This document shows positions 26,493 through 36,638 of a DNA stretch of 64,000 bases, piece after piece (position 1 is the first letter of the stretch; every line of letters begins with the position of its first letter). A model generated the notes under the pieces. That model searched no databases. It worked only from the letters and a program-made list of their open reading frames with translations, and was not told the DNA's origin. The stretch spans positions 558,001-622,000 of the forward strand of contig CAJIZV010000002.1 in NCBI GenBank assembly GCA_905181935.1. The letters run 5' to 3'. The position numbers and the translations under genes are program-made. This DNA is from an uncultured Amylibacter sp. (lineage in GTDB: Bacteria > Pseudomonadota > Alphaproteobacteria > Rhodobacterales > Rhodobacteraceae).

Positions 26493-27728
26493 ATGACATC
26501 TTTTCAAGAATTAGCCCAATCAACATGTTTAAAAATACGGGATTTATTCCCTGAAACACCCCTACAAAAAAATGAATACCTTTCTAATATTTATGGGGCA
26601 GAAATATATCTAAAAAGAGAAGATTTATCACCCGTCAGATCATATAAGATTCGTGGTGCTTTCAATGCAATGAGAAAGGCGCTCAAAGCGGGAAATACTG
26701 CTAAATTTGTTTGCGCATCAGCAGGTAACCACGCCCAAGGCTTTGCTTTTGCTTGCCAACACTTTGGTGTCAAAGGTAGAATCTATATGCCCGTAACAAC
26801 ACCACAGCAAAAAATAATAAAGACTGCTAGTTTTGGTGGAAATACAATAGAGATTATTATGCAGGGTGACTACTTTGATGAAACTCTGGAAGCTGCTTTA
26901 AAGTACGCACATGAAACAGGTGCATCAATGTTACCGCCTTACGATCATCCAGACGTTATTGAAGGTCAAGCATCTGTAGGTGTCGAAATCCTCAACCAAT
27001 TGGGGCAAGCTCCTGATATGATAATTACACCAGTTGGTGGTGGAGGGATATCCTCTGGACTAGTAAAGTACTTTGAAAATCATAAAATCGATTTTAAATT
27101 TTGTGAACCACTTGGTGGACGTAGCCTTTATGAAGCTTTGCTGGCTAATAAATTGATAACACTTGATCACGTAGATAATTTTGTTGATGGCGCCGCTGTG
27201 GCAAGAATAGGCGATCATAATTTTGAAATCTTAAGAAATCAAAAAGCTAGTGATGTTTTAGGCATACCCGAGGGACGTATTTGCACAACGATTACAGATA
27301 TGTTGAATATAGAAGGTATTGTTTTGGAACCTGCAGGCGCATTAGCAATTGATGCTCTAAAAGATCTAAAAGATCAAATTATGGGTAAAAAAATTGTGTG
27401 TATTGCTTCTGGCGGTAATTTCGATTTTGAAAGATTGCCTGATATCAAAGAGCGCGCATTACGATTTGAAGGATTAAAAAAGTATTTTATTCTTCGAATG
27501 CCTCAGCGGCCTGGTGCTTTAAAAGATTTCTTAAACTTGCTGGGGCCCAATGACGATATTGCACGCTTTGAATACCTAAAAAAATCCGCTCGAAATTTTG
27601 GCTCAGTGCTACTTGGCATAGAAAGTGGTTCAGCTGAAGGTTTTAAAGATCTATGTAAGCGCATGACAGACAACGGTTTCACATTCGAAGACATCACAAA
27701 CGACGACCTTTTAGCACAATTTTTTTAG
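26493..27728 (+). CDS. ilvA: Threonine ammonia-lyase
   Basis: A PLP enzyme that deaminates threonine to 2-oxobutyrate, starting isoleucine synthesis. The 411-aa protein has the PLP lysine K52 in SYKIRGA, ASAGNHAQG near 75, the PVGGGGISSG phosphate-binding loop near 176 and a C-terminal ACT-like regulatory domain of about 85 residues (from YFILRMPQRPGALKDFL). One regulatory domain rather than two marks the shorter form of the biosynthetic enzyme. An esterase-like gene follows 24 bases later on the same strand. Confidence 0.93.
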   Translation: MTSFQELAQSTCLKIRDLFPETPLQKNEYLSNIYGAEIYLKREDLSPVRSYKIRGAFNAMRKALKAGNTAKFVCASAGNHAQGFAFACQHFGVKGRIYMPVTTPQQKIIKTASFGGNTIEIIMQGDYFDETLEAALKYAHETGASMLPPYDHPDVIEGQASVGVEILNQLGQAPDMIITPVGGGGISSGLVKYFENHKIDFKFCEPLGGRSLYEALLANKLITLDHVDNFVDGAAVARIGDHNFEILRNQKASDVLGIPEGRICTTITDMLNIEGIVLEPAGALAIDALKDLKDQIMGKKIVCIASGGNFDFERLPDIKERALRFEGLKKYFILRMPQRPGALKDFLNLLGPNDDIARFEYLKKSARNFGSVLLGIESGSAEGFKDLCKRMTDNGFTFEDITNDDLLAQFF

Positions 27729-27752
27729 TATAATTTTATTTTAAGAGTATCC

Positions 27753-28520
27753 ATGTTAAACATTCAATCTTTTGGTGATCAATCCAACATTCCTGATTTA
27801 TTAATTATTCATGGGTTATTTGGATCAGCACGGAACTGGCGTGCAATCGCTCGAAATTTATCAACAGATCGTCAAGTCCATGTCGTAGATATGCGAAATC
27901 ATGGGGATAGTTTTTGGGATGATGACAACTCCTACGAAGCTATGGCAAACGACCTTGCAAGAATTATTCAATTTCTAGGGGTTACTTTAGATGTTTTAGG
28001 ACATTCAATGGGTGGCAAGGCTGGAATGGTTTTAGCTTTAACTTATCCTGAATTAGTTAATCGACTGTTAGTGGCAGACATTGCACCAACAACTTATGCT
28101 CATGATCAAACCTTCAATGTAGCCGCTATGCAATTATTACCTCTTGATAGTTTTACTCGCCGATCTGAAGCAGATGTTATTCTTGCTCAAACTTTACCCG
28201 ACGAAAATATACGAGCTTTTTTTTTACAAAGTCTTAAAATTTCTGAGACAGGGAATTCATGGCAATTGAATTTAAATGCATTAGGCACAAACATGGATAA
28301 AATAATTAGTTTTCCTAACATTAACAGCCAATTCAACGGGGACACTTTATTTGTACGAGGTGGCAGGTCACAATATATTTTAAACAGCCATTTGGCAGAC
28401 ATACAAACCCTATTTCCTAACTATAATTTGACAACAATTGAAGGTGCTGGCCATTGGCTCCATGCGGATGCAACTAGAGCTTTTTTATTAGCTGTTAAGA
28501 ATTTTTTTGTTAGCAAATAA
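27753..28520 (+). CDS. Alpha/beta hydrolase (YbfF-like esterase)
   Basis: A 255-aa cytoplasmic hydrolase. HGLFGSARNW (from residue 20) forms the oxyanion region, VDMRNHGDS follows strand 4, the nucleophile Ser85 is in GHSMGG and the catalytic His is in GAGHWLHAD near the C-terminus. The layout is that of YbfF-type acyl-CoA/palmitoyl esterases. Its proximity to ilvA suggests shared transcription, but nothing links their functions. Confidence 0.88.
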   Translation: MLNIQSFGDQSNIPDLLIIHGLFGSARNWRAIARNLSTDRQVHVVDMRNHGDSFWDDDNSYEAMANDLARIIQFLGVTLDVLGHSMGGKAGMVLALTYPELVNRLLVADIAPTTYAHDQTFNVAAMQLLPLDSFTRRSEADVILAQTLPDENIRAFFLQSLKISETGNSWQLNLNALGTNMDKIISFPNINSQFNGDTLFVRGGRSQYILNSHLADIQTLFPNYNLTTIEGAGHWLHADATRAFLLAVKNFFVSK

Positions 28521-28538
28521 TGAAAACTGTAATTAATA

Positions 28539-28970
28539 TCACAGATATGCTTTCAGATATGCTGCATCACCTTCTGATGCTAAATGGCCAACAGCTAAAT
28601 CTATTTTAGTCCAGTGGGCTGTATGATTAATCTCAGTGGGCTCAGACAGCTTACGGACTGCTCGTGCTAAAAATATATGGCATATTTTACGCGCAAATAG
28701 GTTGTACTCTGGCATATAGGTATATCGCTGATATGCGCCCAAACGGCGCATAATAGAAATCCGCCAGCCAGTTTCCTCCAGCACTTCTCGATGCAGTGCC
28801 ATAATTGGGCTTTCTCCTAAATCAATTCCACCACCGGGTAACTGCAACTCTGGGTAAGGTTTTGATTGGTGTGTCAATAATACTCCCTGATCAGATAAAA
28901 TTATTCCATACGCACCCGGGCGATCCAGGTATGTTTGTTTAGAATCTTTTGGTTCGCCATATCGTCTCAT
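28539..28970 (-). CDS. Nudix hydrolase, 143 aa
   Basis: A small Nudix protein. The Nudix box lies at residues 47-69 with the expected G, E, REVLEETG pattern (PGGGIDLGESP start), so the metal-binding glutamates are intact. A tyrosine-rich segment (AYQRYTYMPEYN) follows. The substrate cannot be read from sequence; 8-oxo-dGTP or dinucleoside polyphosphates are common for this size. It is divergent from hslO. Confidence 0.88.
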   Translation of the reverse strand: MRRYGEPKDSKQTYLDRPGAYGIILSDQGVLLTHQSKPYPELQLPGGGIDLGESPIMALHREVLEETGWRISIMRRLGAYQRYTYMPEYNLFARKICHIFLARAVRKLSEPTEINHTAHWTKIDLAVGHLASEGDAAYLKAYL

Positions 28971-29069
28971 TATCTTTTCATATCAAATAATTGTTTAAAG
29001 GACAGCATTGAATTGCGCTTTTATAAAAACGGGCTTATTGGGAGCTAAGTTTAAAAACGGATTAACACA

Positions 29070-30065
29070 ATGACATCTGACACTCTTATCAAAAAATGGG
29101 ATGAACAGGTCCTTCCATTTCAATTAGACGCATCAAATATTCGTGGCCGTATTGCTCGTTTAGACACTCTTTTAGACGATGTCTTGAGCCAACATAATTA
29201 TCCTCCACAAGTATCAGCGCTTGTGGCGGAAGCAGTAATGTTAACAGCACTTATTGGCCAAACAGTTAAATTACGTTGGAAATTAAGTTTACAAATCCGT
29301 GGCGACGGACCTATTCGTATAATAGCAACTGACTACTATGGGCCAGGTAAAAATGGTGAACCTGCAAAGATCCGTGCTTACGCTAGCTATGATAAAAAGC
29401 GTTTGGCAGAATCAAATAAAATTGGGTTTGAAAATATAGGTAAAGGTATGTTTGCTGTTCTAATGGATCAAGGTGAACATATGAAGCCTTACCAAGGAAT
29501 TACACCACTATCACAAGGCTCACTGTCACGTTGTGCTGAAACTTACTTTGCACAATCTGAACAATTGCCTACAAGGTTTGAGGTAGTTGTAGGTGAATCT
29601 TCTTTGCCCGGGGAAGCAAAATCGTGGCGAGCAGGGGGAGTTATGTTACAACATTTACCAAAAGCATCACCTCTTATGGCCAAGGACCTACCAAGCTCTA
29701 CCGATGGTTTACTTACAGCAGGTGATTTGCTTTCTGGTGACGAAAGTGCCGAAGATTGGAATAGAGTTAATATTCTTCTAAATACTGTTGAAGAAATCGA
29801 ATTAATTGGTCCAAATATTTCATCGCCAGAATTATTAAATCGCCTTTTCCACGAAGAAACTCCGCGCTTATTTGATCCACAGACCGTAAGGTTTGGCTGT
29901 TCTTGTGGAGAAGAAAAAGTGCGCAATACAATGTCTATTTATTCACAAAAAGACATTTCACATATGATCGATGAAAACGGAATGGTTACTGCTGACTGTC
30001 AGTTTTGTGGTTCACATTATGAATTAGATCCAAAATCTTTAGGATTTGAAGGTATCAAGAACTAG
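29070..30065 (+). CDS. hslO: Hsp33 redox-regulated chaperone
   Basis: A cytosolic holdase activated by oxidation. The 331-aa protein ends with the zinc switch: CSC in FGCSCGEEKV near 285-295, then CQFC about 30 residues later. Together they give the CxC...CxxC arrangement of the family. Length is slightly above the E. coli protein. Two Nudix genes flank it and a CCA-adding enzyme gene follows, which fits a maintenance neighbourhood seen in Rhodobacterales. Confidence 0.95.
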   Translation: MTSDTLIKKWDEQVLPFQLDASNIRGRIARLDTLLDDVLSQHNYPPQVSALVAEAVMLTALIGQTVKLRWKLSLQIRGDGPIRIIATDYYGPGKNGEPAKIRAYASYDKKRLAESNKIGFENIGKGMFAVLMDQGEHMKPYQGITPLSQGSLSRCAETYFAQSEQLPTRFEVVVGESSLPGEAKSWRAGGVMLQHLPKASPLMAKDLPSSTDGLLTAGDLLSGDESAEDWNRVNILLNTVEEIELIGPNISSPELLNRLFHEETPRLFDPQTVRFGCSCGEEKVRNTMSIYSQKDISHMIDENGMVTADCQFCGSHYELDPKSLGFEGIKN

Positions 30066-30107
30066 CCTACCCTTGCGCTACTTGAATAGCTACGCCATGA
30101 CTTATTC

Positions 30108-30734
30108 ATGAATAAATCAGACATCAGTATAAATCAAATAAAAAGTGCCTTAGGGCAATATCGCGGAAACCAAAAAACTTCTGACTTTGACTTAAATAAA
30201 GACTCACGGCCCGCTTCACAACAATTACTCAGAGCAGCAGTTTTGTTACCATTAATTCTACGCCCATCGGGTCTAAATGTTATTTTAACCAAGCGATCTA
30301 ATCACTTGAAAAATCATCCTGGACAGATAGCCCTACCAGGAGGAAAGTTTGATGAAGGTGACAGAAGCTTCATAGATACAGCGTTGCGTGAGGCTGAAGA
30401 AGAGATCGGTTTATCTCAGAGCATCGTAAATATTCTAGGTACCTTACCAGACCATGAAACTGTTACTTCTTTTTGCGTAACACCAGTTGTTGGGCTCATT
30501 AATACTACCTTTGAGCCAGAACTTGATCGCAATGAAGTAGATGAAATCTTTGAGGTGCCTTTAAGTATGTTCACTGAGTCAAAAAACTTTAAAGTTCACA
30601 ATCGTATATGGAATGGAATTGAACGCCACTATTTTGTAGTACCATATGGACCTTATTATATTTGGGGTGCTACCGCACGTATTTTGAGAATGTTTTGTGA
30701 TGTGATTGGAGGCCAAAATGAAATTAACCGCTGA
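30108..30734 (+). CDS. CoA pyrophosphatase-type Nudix hydrolase
   Basis: A 208-aa Nudix enzyme of the NudL/CoAse group. The group signature LTKRSNHLKNHPGQIALPGG lies just before the Nudix box, whose REAEEEIGL part ends near residue 102. CoAse enzymes cleave CoA to 4'-phosphopantetheine and 3',5'-ADP. It is read with the CCA-adding enzyme gene, overlapping it by 17 bases. Confidence 0.9.
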   Translation: MNKSDISINQIKSALGQYRGNQKTSDFDLNKDSRPASQQLLRAAVLLPLILRPSGLNVILTKRSNHLKNHPGQIALPGGKFDEGDRSFIDTALREAEEEIGLSQSIVNILGTLPDHETVTSFCVTPVVGLINTTFEPELDRNEVDEIFEVPLSMFTESKNFKVHNRIWNGIERHYFVVPYGPYYIWGATARILRMFCDVIGGQNEINR

Positions 30735-31857
30735 CTGGTTGCAAAGTCCTGACACAATTGCAGTAATGAAGGCATTACAAACAAAAAATAATCAAGTATT
30801 TTTTGTTGGTGGTTGTGTTCGAAATGGGTTGTTAGGTGTTCCGACAACCGACATAGATATTTCAACAGATTCTAGGCCAGAACAAATAATTGCATTAGCA
30901 AGAACAGCTGGGCTAAAGTCTATACCTACAGGTATTGATCATGGCACAGTCACTATAGTGGTCAATAGTAACGTTTTTGAAGTTACTTGTTTTCGAAAAG
31001 ATATTGAGACAGATGGGCGTCATGCTATAGTAGTTTTCGCCGACAATATCTATGACGATGCAAAGCGCCGAGACTTCACTATGAATGCAATTTATGCGTT
31101 AGCTGATGGGACCATAGTAGACCCTCTAAACGGAATGACCGACCTAAAGAATAGACACGTTCGTTTCATTGAAAATGCCACAAAGCGTATTGCAGAAGAT
31201 TATCTACGTATTTTGAGATTTTTCAGATTCACAGCACAATACGGTGATCCAGCACTCGGCATCGACGCAGATGGTCTTGCTGCTTGTGCCGCTGGAGTGG
31301 ATGGCATTAATTTACTTCCAAAGGAACGCATTGGTAATGAAATGCGCAAAATTTTAGGCTCAAAAAATCCCTCACTAGTTTTAGCCGCCATGGATGTATC
31401 TGGTATTTTAGCAAAAGTTCTAACTGGAGCAAACGCAAAATATATAGCAATTCTTGTACATCTAGAACAGGCTGATCAAATCAATTGGCTTACCCGACTG
31501 ATTGTTTTGGGAGGCTCGAACCAGTCAGCCGCTTTACGTCTAACAAATGCCGAAGCGCGTGAACTAAGGCATACTTTAAAAGCAATCGAATTGGGGCATA
31601 AGCCAAACGCTACAGCTTTTGAGTTTGGCAAAAATATTGCAGTTTCAACTTCTTTAGCATTAGCTGCGTTAACAGAATCTGCGCCACCAATTAATCTAGA
31701 GGCACAAATTACTCAAGGTACTACAGCTATATTCCCCATTACAGCAAAAGATTTAGATGGCCTTCATGGTAAGCAATTGGGTGATACCCTACGAAAATTA
31801 CAAAAACTTTGGGTAGCATCAGATTTTACATTAAAAAAACAGGATTTATTATTATGA
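30718..31857 (+). CDS. cca: CCA tRNA nucleotidyltransferase
   Basis: A 379-aa class II nucleotidyltransferase that repairs or completes the 3' CCA of tRNA. The palm motif FVGGCVRNGLLGVPTTDIDIS (GG..R and DxD) is near residue 26-45. RRDFTMNAIYA and RIAEDYLRILRFFRF are the B/D motifs typical of CCA enzymes. ATG 30718 is preceded by GGAGG and lies within the end of the Nudix gene. The stop overlaps the start of the LysE gene (ATGA). Since at least one tRNA here encodes CCA, repair is its likely main job. Confidence 0.92.
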   Translation: MKLTADWLQSPDTIAVMKALQTKNNQVFFVGGCVRNGLLGVPTTDIDISTDSRPEQIIALARTAGLKSIPTGIDHGTVTIVVNSNVFEVTCFRKDIETDGRHAIVVFADNIYDDAKRRDFTMNAIYALADGTIVDPLNGMTDLKNRHVRFIENATKRIAEDYLRILRFFRFTAQYGDPALGIDADGLAACAAGVDGINLLPKERIGNEMRKILGSKNPSLVLAAMDVSGILAKVLTGANAKYIAILVHLEQADQINWLTRLIVLGGSNQSAALRLTNAEARELRHTLKAIELGHKPNATAFEFGKNIAVSTSLALAALTESAPPINLEAQITQGTTAIFPITAKDLDGLHGKQLGDTLRKLQKLWVASDFTLKKQDLLL

Positions 31858-32462
31858 CACTAACGACCCTTTTATCCTTATTGGGCATTGCCTCAGTGGC
31901 AGGTTGGACCCCTGGCCCAAACAATGCCTTAGTTGCAACTAGCGGGGCACAATTTGGATTTTGGCGGACACTTCCACACGTTGCTGGAATTGGTATTGGG
32001 TTTCCGTTTATGGTATTTTGCATTTCATTAGGTTTAGGTGCTGCTTTCCAACAAAGTATGCTAATACGAGAGAGTTTGCGCATAATTGGTATAATAGTGC
32101 TGCTGTGGTTTGCATGGAAAGTTGCTACATCAGGAAAGCCAAATTCTCAAAGTGGAAAAGGTCGCCCATTTACATTTGTTGAAAGTGCTGCGTTTCAGTG
32201 GATTAATCCTAAAGGATGGATAATGGCAATAAGCATATCAAGTCAATTTGCAGACCCATCAAAACCTGTTATTTCATCGGCTATAATAGCAGGTGTATTT
32301 TTCTTTGTTGGATTTACCTCCGCAAGTGGGTGGACTTTATTTGGCAAAGGAATGCAACGTTGGCTTACTACTGATCGAAGGGCAAACACATTTAACTGGA
32401 CAATGGCGGCTTTATTATTGCTCTCAGTTCTTATGATAGCATCCAGTAGATTAAACGGGTAA
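31854..32462 (+). CDS. LysE/RhtB-family amino-acid exporter
   Basis: A 202-aa inner-membrane protein with six hydrophobic segments. The opening PGPNNAL motif (GWTPGPNNALVATSG) at residues 20-27 is the hallmark of the LysE superfamily of amino-acid efflux carriers. The start overlaps the cca stop by four bases. Substrate unknown. The 173 bp that follow hold no gene. Confidence 0.9.
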   Translation: MTLTTLLSLLGIASVAGWTPGPNNALVATSGAQFGFWRTLPHVAGIGIGFPFMVFCISLGLGAAFQQSMLIRESLRIIGIIVLLWFAWKVATSGKPNSQSGKGRPFTFVESAAFQWINPKGWIMAISISSQFADPSKPVISSAIIAGVFFFVGFTSASGWTLFGKGMQRWLTTDRRANTFNWTMAALLLLSVLMIASSRLNG

Positions 32463-32635
32463 TTTCTACGCGTACACAAATCAATTTAATAAACGGCTAT
32501 TTATTTTTATTCACTTTTTCTGGACAAGTTCCAACCATCTGTTATCTGGCTTATTAAGTTCACTGTTAACATATAAAATTTTTCCAAAGCGATGATCATT
32601 TTGATCCTACCCGCAATGATACTGGTATTGAAATC

Positions 32636-33865
32636 ATGACTGAGTATACTATTGATAGATTAGGCCAGCTTGGTGACGGCGTAATTGATAGCCCAAGCGG
32701 GGAAATTTTTGCCCCCTTCACACTGCCTGGTGAGCGCATTGAGGGCGTCGTTGAAAAAGGAAGAATACTTTCCTCTAAGATTATTGAACCCGTTGCAAAT
32801 CGAATAAAACCCGCATGTAAGCATTTTAAAATCTGTGGAGGCTGTTCAATGCAGCATGCTTCAGATGAATTGCTTGCAGATTGGAAAATTACGAAAACAA
32901 AAGAAGCACTTTCACAAGTTGGTCTTACTCCAGAATTTCGTCCAATTATTAATTCTGGCATTGGATCGCGCCGTCGTGCAACATTTGCTGCAAAGCGTAC
33001 AAAAAAAGGTTCGATGGTAGGCTTTCACGGGCGCGCCTCAGATATAATTGTCGAAATTACTGAATGTCCTGTATCTGACCCTGCTTTACTAAAGGGCATT
33101 CCCGCCTTTGCTAAATTTGCTACTTTGGGAACCTCCCGCAAAGCAGTATTACGTATTAATGCTACTGTATCTGGCAAGGGCTTAGATGTTAAAATTGATA
33201 ATGGAAAAGAACTATCACCAACTGAGATTTCACAATTTGCACAGATTTGTTCACAATATAAGATATTAAGGCTTATGTGGAATGATGACGTAATTTCACA
33301 ATCACATCCACCCAGCCAACCCATGGGAGCGGCAAATGTAGTGCCGCCAAGTGGTGCATTTTTGCAAGCCACACACACAGGTGAGGCAGCTTTAGTAGAA
33401 ACTGTTATGGAAATAGTTAGCCCAGCGAAGCGTGTTGTAGATTTGTTTGCTGGATGTGGAACTTTTGCGCTACCTATTGCAAGTAGATCCGCTGTTCATG
33501 CGGTTGAGGGCGAAGTAAATATGATTTCAGCATTAGATGCTGGCTGGCGTGCCGCAGGTGGCCTTCACGATGTGCGCGCGGAAACTCGCGATCTCTTTCG
33601 ACGCCCATTAATGCCTGATGAATTTAAAAAAGTTGATGCAATTGTTATAGATCCACCTCGCGCAGGCGCAGCGTCACAGGTGGCCGAAATAGCAAAGACT
33701 AATGTTACACGTATTGCTTTTGTATCATGTAACCCATCCACCTTTGCCAGAGATGCATCTGTTTTGTGTAATAGTGGTTACAGTTTAGACTGGGTACAAG
33801 TAATCGATCAATTTCTATGGAATCCACATATTGAACTTGTAGCAAAATTCACTAAATCTAATTAA
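32636..33865 (+). CDS. RNA 5-methyluridine methyltransferase (TrmA/RlmD family)
   Basis: A 409-aa SAM-dependent methyltransferase of the uracil-C5 group. The iron-sulfur cysteines C61, C67 and C70 are in CKHFKICGGCS, with a fourth in TECPVSD. VDLFAGCGTFALP binds SAM, DPPRAG is the DPPR-type motif and SCNPSTFARD holds the catalytic Cys. The TRAM domain seen in RlmD is not obvious beyond the first 55 residues. Likely target is rRNA (23S m5U) or tRNA; which one cannot be told. Confidence 0.9.
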   Translation: MTEYTIDRLGQLGDGVIDSPSGEIFAPFTLPGERIEGVVEKGRILSSKIIEPVANRIKPACKHFKICGGCSMQHASDELLADWKITKTKEALSQVGLTPEFRPIINSGIGSRRRATFAAKRTKKGSMVGFHGRASDIIVEITECPVSDPALLKGIPAFAKFATLGTSRKAVLRINATVSGKGLDVKIDNGKELSPTEISQFAQICSQYKILRLMWNDDVISQSHPPSQPMGAANVVPPSGAFLQATHTGEAALVETVMEIVSPAKRVVDLFAGCGTFALPIASRSAVHAVEGEVNMISALDAGWRAAGGLHDVRAETRDLFRRPLMPDEFKKVDAIVIDPPRAGAASQVAEIAKTNVTRIAFVSCNPSTFARDASVLCNSGYSLDWVQVIDQFLWNPHIELVAKFTKSN

Positions 33866-33891
33866 AATATTTATAATACAGATAGAAACGC

Positions 33892-34677
33892 ATGATAATA
33901 TCATCTTTTAGAAAAAAATTGTTTGATTGGCTAAACACCCCAACAATTCGATACAGTATTCTAGCTATAATTCTTGTGAATGCCGTTTTGTTAGGCCTAG
34001 AAACATCACCCACTATAATGCTTCACTATGGTTTTTTATTACACACATTAGACAGTATTTGTTTAGCTATTTTCGTAATTGAATTGGCTTTAAAGCTTTT
34101 TGCTAGAGGCTTTCTTTTCTTTCGTGATCCATGGAATTTATTTGATTTTTTTATAATAGGAATATCTTTAGCACCCATCTCAGAAGGATTTTCAGTATTA
34201 CGCGCTCTAAGAATATTACGAGTTCTACGTGCACTATCATTTGCACCTCGCTTACGTCGTACAATTGAAGGATTTGTCTCTTCACTGCCCGGGATGTCAT
34301 CAGTCTTTATTTTGATGGCTATCATTTTTTACATAGGGTCCGTAATTTCAACAAAGCTATTTGCTTCAGAATTTCCAATGTGGTTTGGTTCAATTGGAAA
34401 GTCTGCCTATACTTTATTCCAGATCATGACATTGGAGAGCTGGTCTATGGGTATCGTTCGCCCAGTTATGGAAATCTACAGTCATGCTTGGATGTTCTTC
34501 GTTCCATTTATCCTGATAACAAGCTTCGCAGTAGTAAACGTATTAGTCGGTTTGATCGTAAATTCTATGCACAATGCACATTCAGAAGAAGCTACGGAAG
34601 CAACAGATGCATATCGTGATGATGTTTTGAAACAGCTAAAAGAGATATCTAATCGTTTAAATAAACTAGAACGCTAA
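33892..34677 (+). CDS. NaChBac-type voltage-gated sodium channel
   Basis: A 261-aa six-TM subunit that would assemble as a homotetramer in the inner membrane. S4 carries regularly spaced arginines ([20 protein letters not shown], residues 104-123). The selectivity filter TLESWSM is at 170-176, the same as in the well-studied NavAb-type channels and diagnostic of sodium selectivity. After S6 the chain ends in a heptad-like helix (about 236-261), the C-terminal coiled coil of the family. It is not in an operon and converges with dxs, overlapping it by four bases. Confidence 0.95.
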   Translation: MIISSFRKKLFDWLNTPTIRYSILAIILVNAVLLGLETSPTIMLHYGFLLHTLDSICLAIFVIELALKLFARGFLFFRDPWNLFDFFIIGISLAPISEGFSVLRALRILRVLRALSFAPRLRRTIEGFVSSLPGMSSVFILMAIIFYIGSVISTKLFASEFPMWFGSIGKSAYTLFQIMTLESWSMGIVRPVMEIYSHAWMFFVPFILITSFAVVNVLVGLIVNSMHNAHSEEATEATDAYRDDVLKQLKEISNRLNKLER

Positions 34678-36602
34678 ACCCGTTTCTTTATTGTGGCTAC
34701 ACCTAAGGCTTCGAAAACTTTTGCTTCAATTTCAGGCGCATTCATAGCTGCTGTTTCATACATTTGTGTTGGTGAATCTTGGTCCAAAAATGTATCAGGA
34801 AAGACCATAGAGCGAAATCTAAGCCCAAGATCAAATACACCTTCATCAGATAATAATTGTAAAACATGACTCCCAAAGCCACCTACAGCGCCTTCTTCAA
34901 TTGTAATTAGCACATCATGATTTGAGGCCAATTTTAGTATCATCTCACGATCTAACGGTTTAGCAAAGCGTGCATCTGCAATTGTTGGCGTAATGCCTTT
35001 TGATGATAAGGAGTCAGATGCTTTTAATACTTCCTGTAATCGCGCACCAAATGACAAAATTGCAACTTTTGATCCTTTTTGGATAATACGGCCTTTGCCA
35101 ATTTCTAAAACCCTTCCTTTTTCTGGAAGATCAATACCAATGCCTTCACCTCGTGGAAAGCGAAACGCACTAGGTCGATCATCAATAGAACGTGCAGTAG
35201 CAACCATATGCATTAATTCAGCTTCATCAGCAGCAGCCATTACAACAAAATCTGGTAAATTAGCTAAAAATCCAATATCAAAGCTTCCAGCATGCGTGGC
35301 ACCATCTGCACCAACCAATCCCGCACGATCAATTGCAAACCTGACAGGTAAGCGCTGCAAAGCTACATCATGAACTACTTGGTCATACCCACGTTGTAAA
35401 AATGTAGAGTAAAGTGCGCAAAATGGCTTCATTCCGCCAGCAGCCATGCCTGCGCAAAACGTAACAGCGTGCTGCTCAGCAATACCAACATCAAATGTTC
35501 GACTGGGGTAATGCTCTGCAAATAAGTCTAAACCTGTTCCATCAGGCATTGCAGCTGTAACAGCCACAATTTTATCGTCTTCGCCAGCTTCAGCAATTAA
35601 AGCATTTGCAAATACTTTGGTGTAACTAGGAGCATTAGATGGTGTTTTATGTTGTTCACCTGAAGTAACATTAAATTTTGCTACACCATGATATTTATCA
35701 GATGATGCCTCAGCAGGTGCATATCCTTTACCTTTTTGAGTAATCGCATGAATTAAAATCGGTCCAGTTGCTCGGTCTTTTACAGTACGCAGAACATTCA
35801 ATAATTGTTCCATATTATGCCCGTCGATTGGACCAACATAAGAAAAACCTAGCTGCTCAAACAATGTCCCACCGATTGTCATATGTTTTAACATATCACG
35901 TGCACGCTTTGCGCCATCCTGAAATGTTGAAGGCAATAATGATACAGCGCCTCTTGCTGCTGCCTTTAATTCTTGAAACGGTTCACCTGCATATAAACGT
36001 GACAAGTATGTCGACATAGCACCAACGGGAGGAGCTATGGACATTTTGTTATCATTTAAAATGACAATCAAACGTTTCCCTAAATGCCCAGCGTTATTCA
36101 TAGCTTCATAAGCCATACCTGCAGACATTGCGCCATCACCAATCACTGCAATTGCGTCACCTAATCCATGTTCAGGAGCACCACCCAAGTCGCGTGCAAC
36201 AGCAAACCCAAGAGCTGCCGAAATAGAAGTAGAACTGTGTGCTGCACCAAAAGGGTCAAAGGCACTTTCTGTACGTTTAGTAAAACCAGACAGGCCACCA
36301 CCCTTACGGATTGTACGCATAAGTTCACGCCTACCAGTTAAAATCTTATGTGGATAACATTGATGGCTAACATCCCAAATCAAACGGTCCTTAGGCGTAT
36401 CAAAAACGGCATGAATAGCAGTTGTTAATTCAATTACACCAAGCCCTGCACCCAGATGACCACCAGTTTCGGAAACTACAGAAATAGTTTCTGCGCGTAA
36501 TTCTTCAGCCAATTGAAATAGTTGCGGATCAGATAAGTTTTTCATATCCTCCGGCGTATTTACACGATCTAAGATCGGAGTATGTGGGCGCTTTTCACTC
36601 AT
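34674..36602 (-). CDS. dxs: 1-deoxy-D-xylulose-5-phosphate synthase
   Basis: A thiamine-diphosphate enzyme that opens the MEP isoprenoid pathway by joining pyruvate and glyceraldehyde 3-phosphate. The 642-aa protein has [14 protein letters not shown] near 42-55, the ThDP motif [21 protein letters not shown] near 150-170 and [12 protein letters not shown] with catalytic Glu near 375. It is followed in the opposite sense by the sodium-channel gene end and preceded on the same strand by ispA, xseB and a deacetylase gene, an order common in Rhodobacterales. Confidence 0.97.
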   Translation of the reverse strand: MSEKRPHTPILDRVNTPEDMKNLSDPQLFQLAEELRAETISVVSETGGHLGAGLGVIELTTAIHAVFDTPKDRLIWDVSHQCYPHKILTGRRELMRTIRKGGGLSGFTKRTESAFDPFGAAHSSTSISAALGFAVARDLGGAPEHGLGDAIAVIGDGAMSAGMAYEAMNNAGHLGKRLIVILNDNKMSIAPPVGAMSTYLSRLYAGEPFQELKAAARGAVSLLPSTFQDGAKRARDMLKHMTIGGTLFEQLGFSYVGPIDGHNMEQLLNVLRTVKDRATGPILIHAITQKGKGYAPAEASSDKYHGVAKFNVTSGEQHKTPSNAPSYTKVFANALIAEAGEDDKIVAVTAAMPDGTGLDLFAEHYPSRTFDVGIAEQHAVTFCAGMAAGGMKPFCALYSTFLQRGYDQVVHDVALQRLPVRFAIDRAGLVGADGATHAGSFDIGFLANLPDFVVMAAADEAELMHMVATARSIDDRPSAFRFPRGEGIGIDLPEKGRVLEIGKGRIIQKGSKVAILSFGARLQEVLKASDSLSSKGITPTIADARFAKPLDREMILKLASNHDVLITIEEGAVGGFGSHVLQLLSDEGVFDLGLRFRSMVFPDTFLDQDSPTQMYETAAMNAPEIEAKVFEALGVATIKKRV

Positions 36603-36638
36603 AATACTTGCTTTAATACCCTTAGTTAGTTTTTACTA

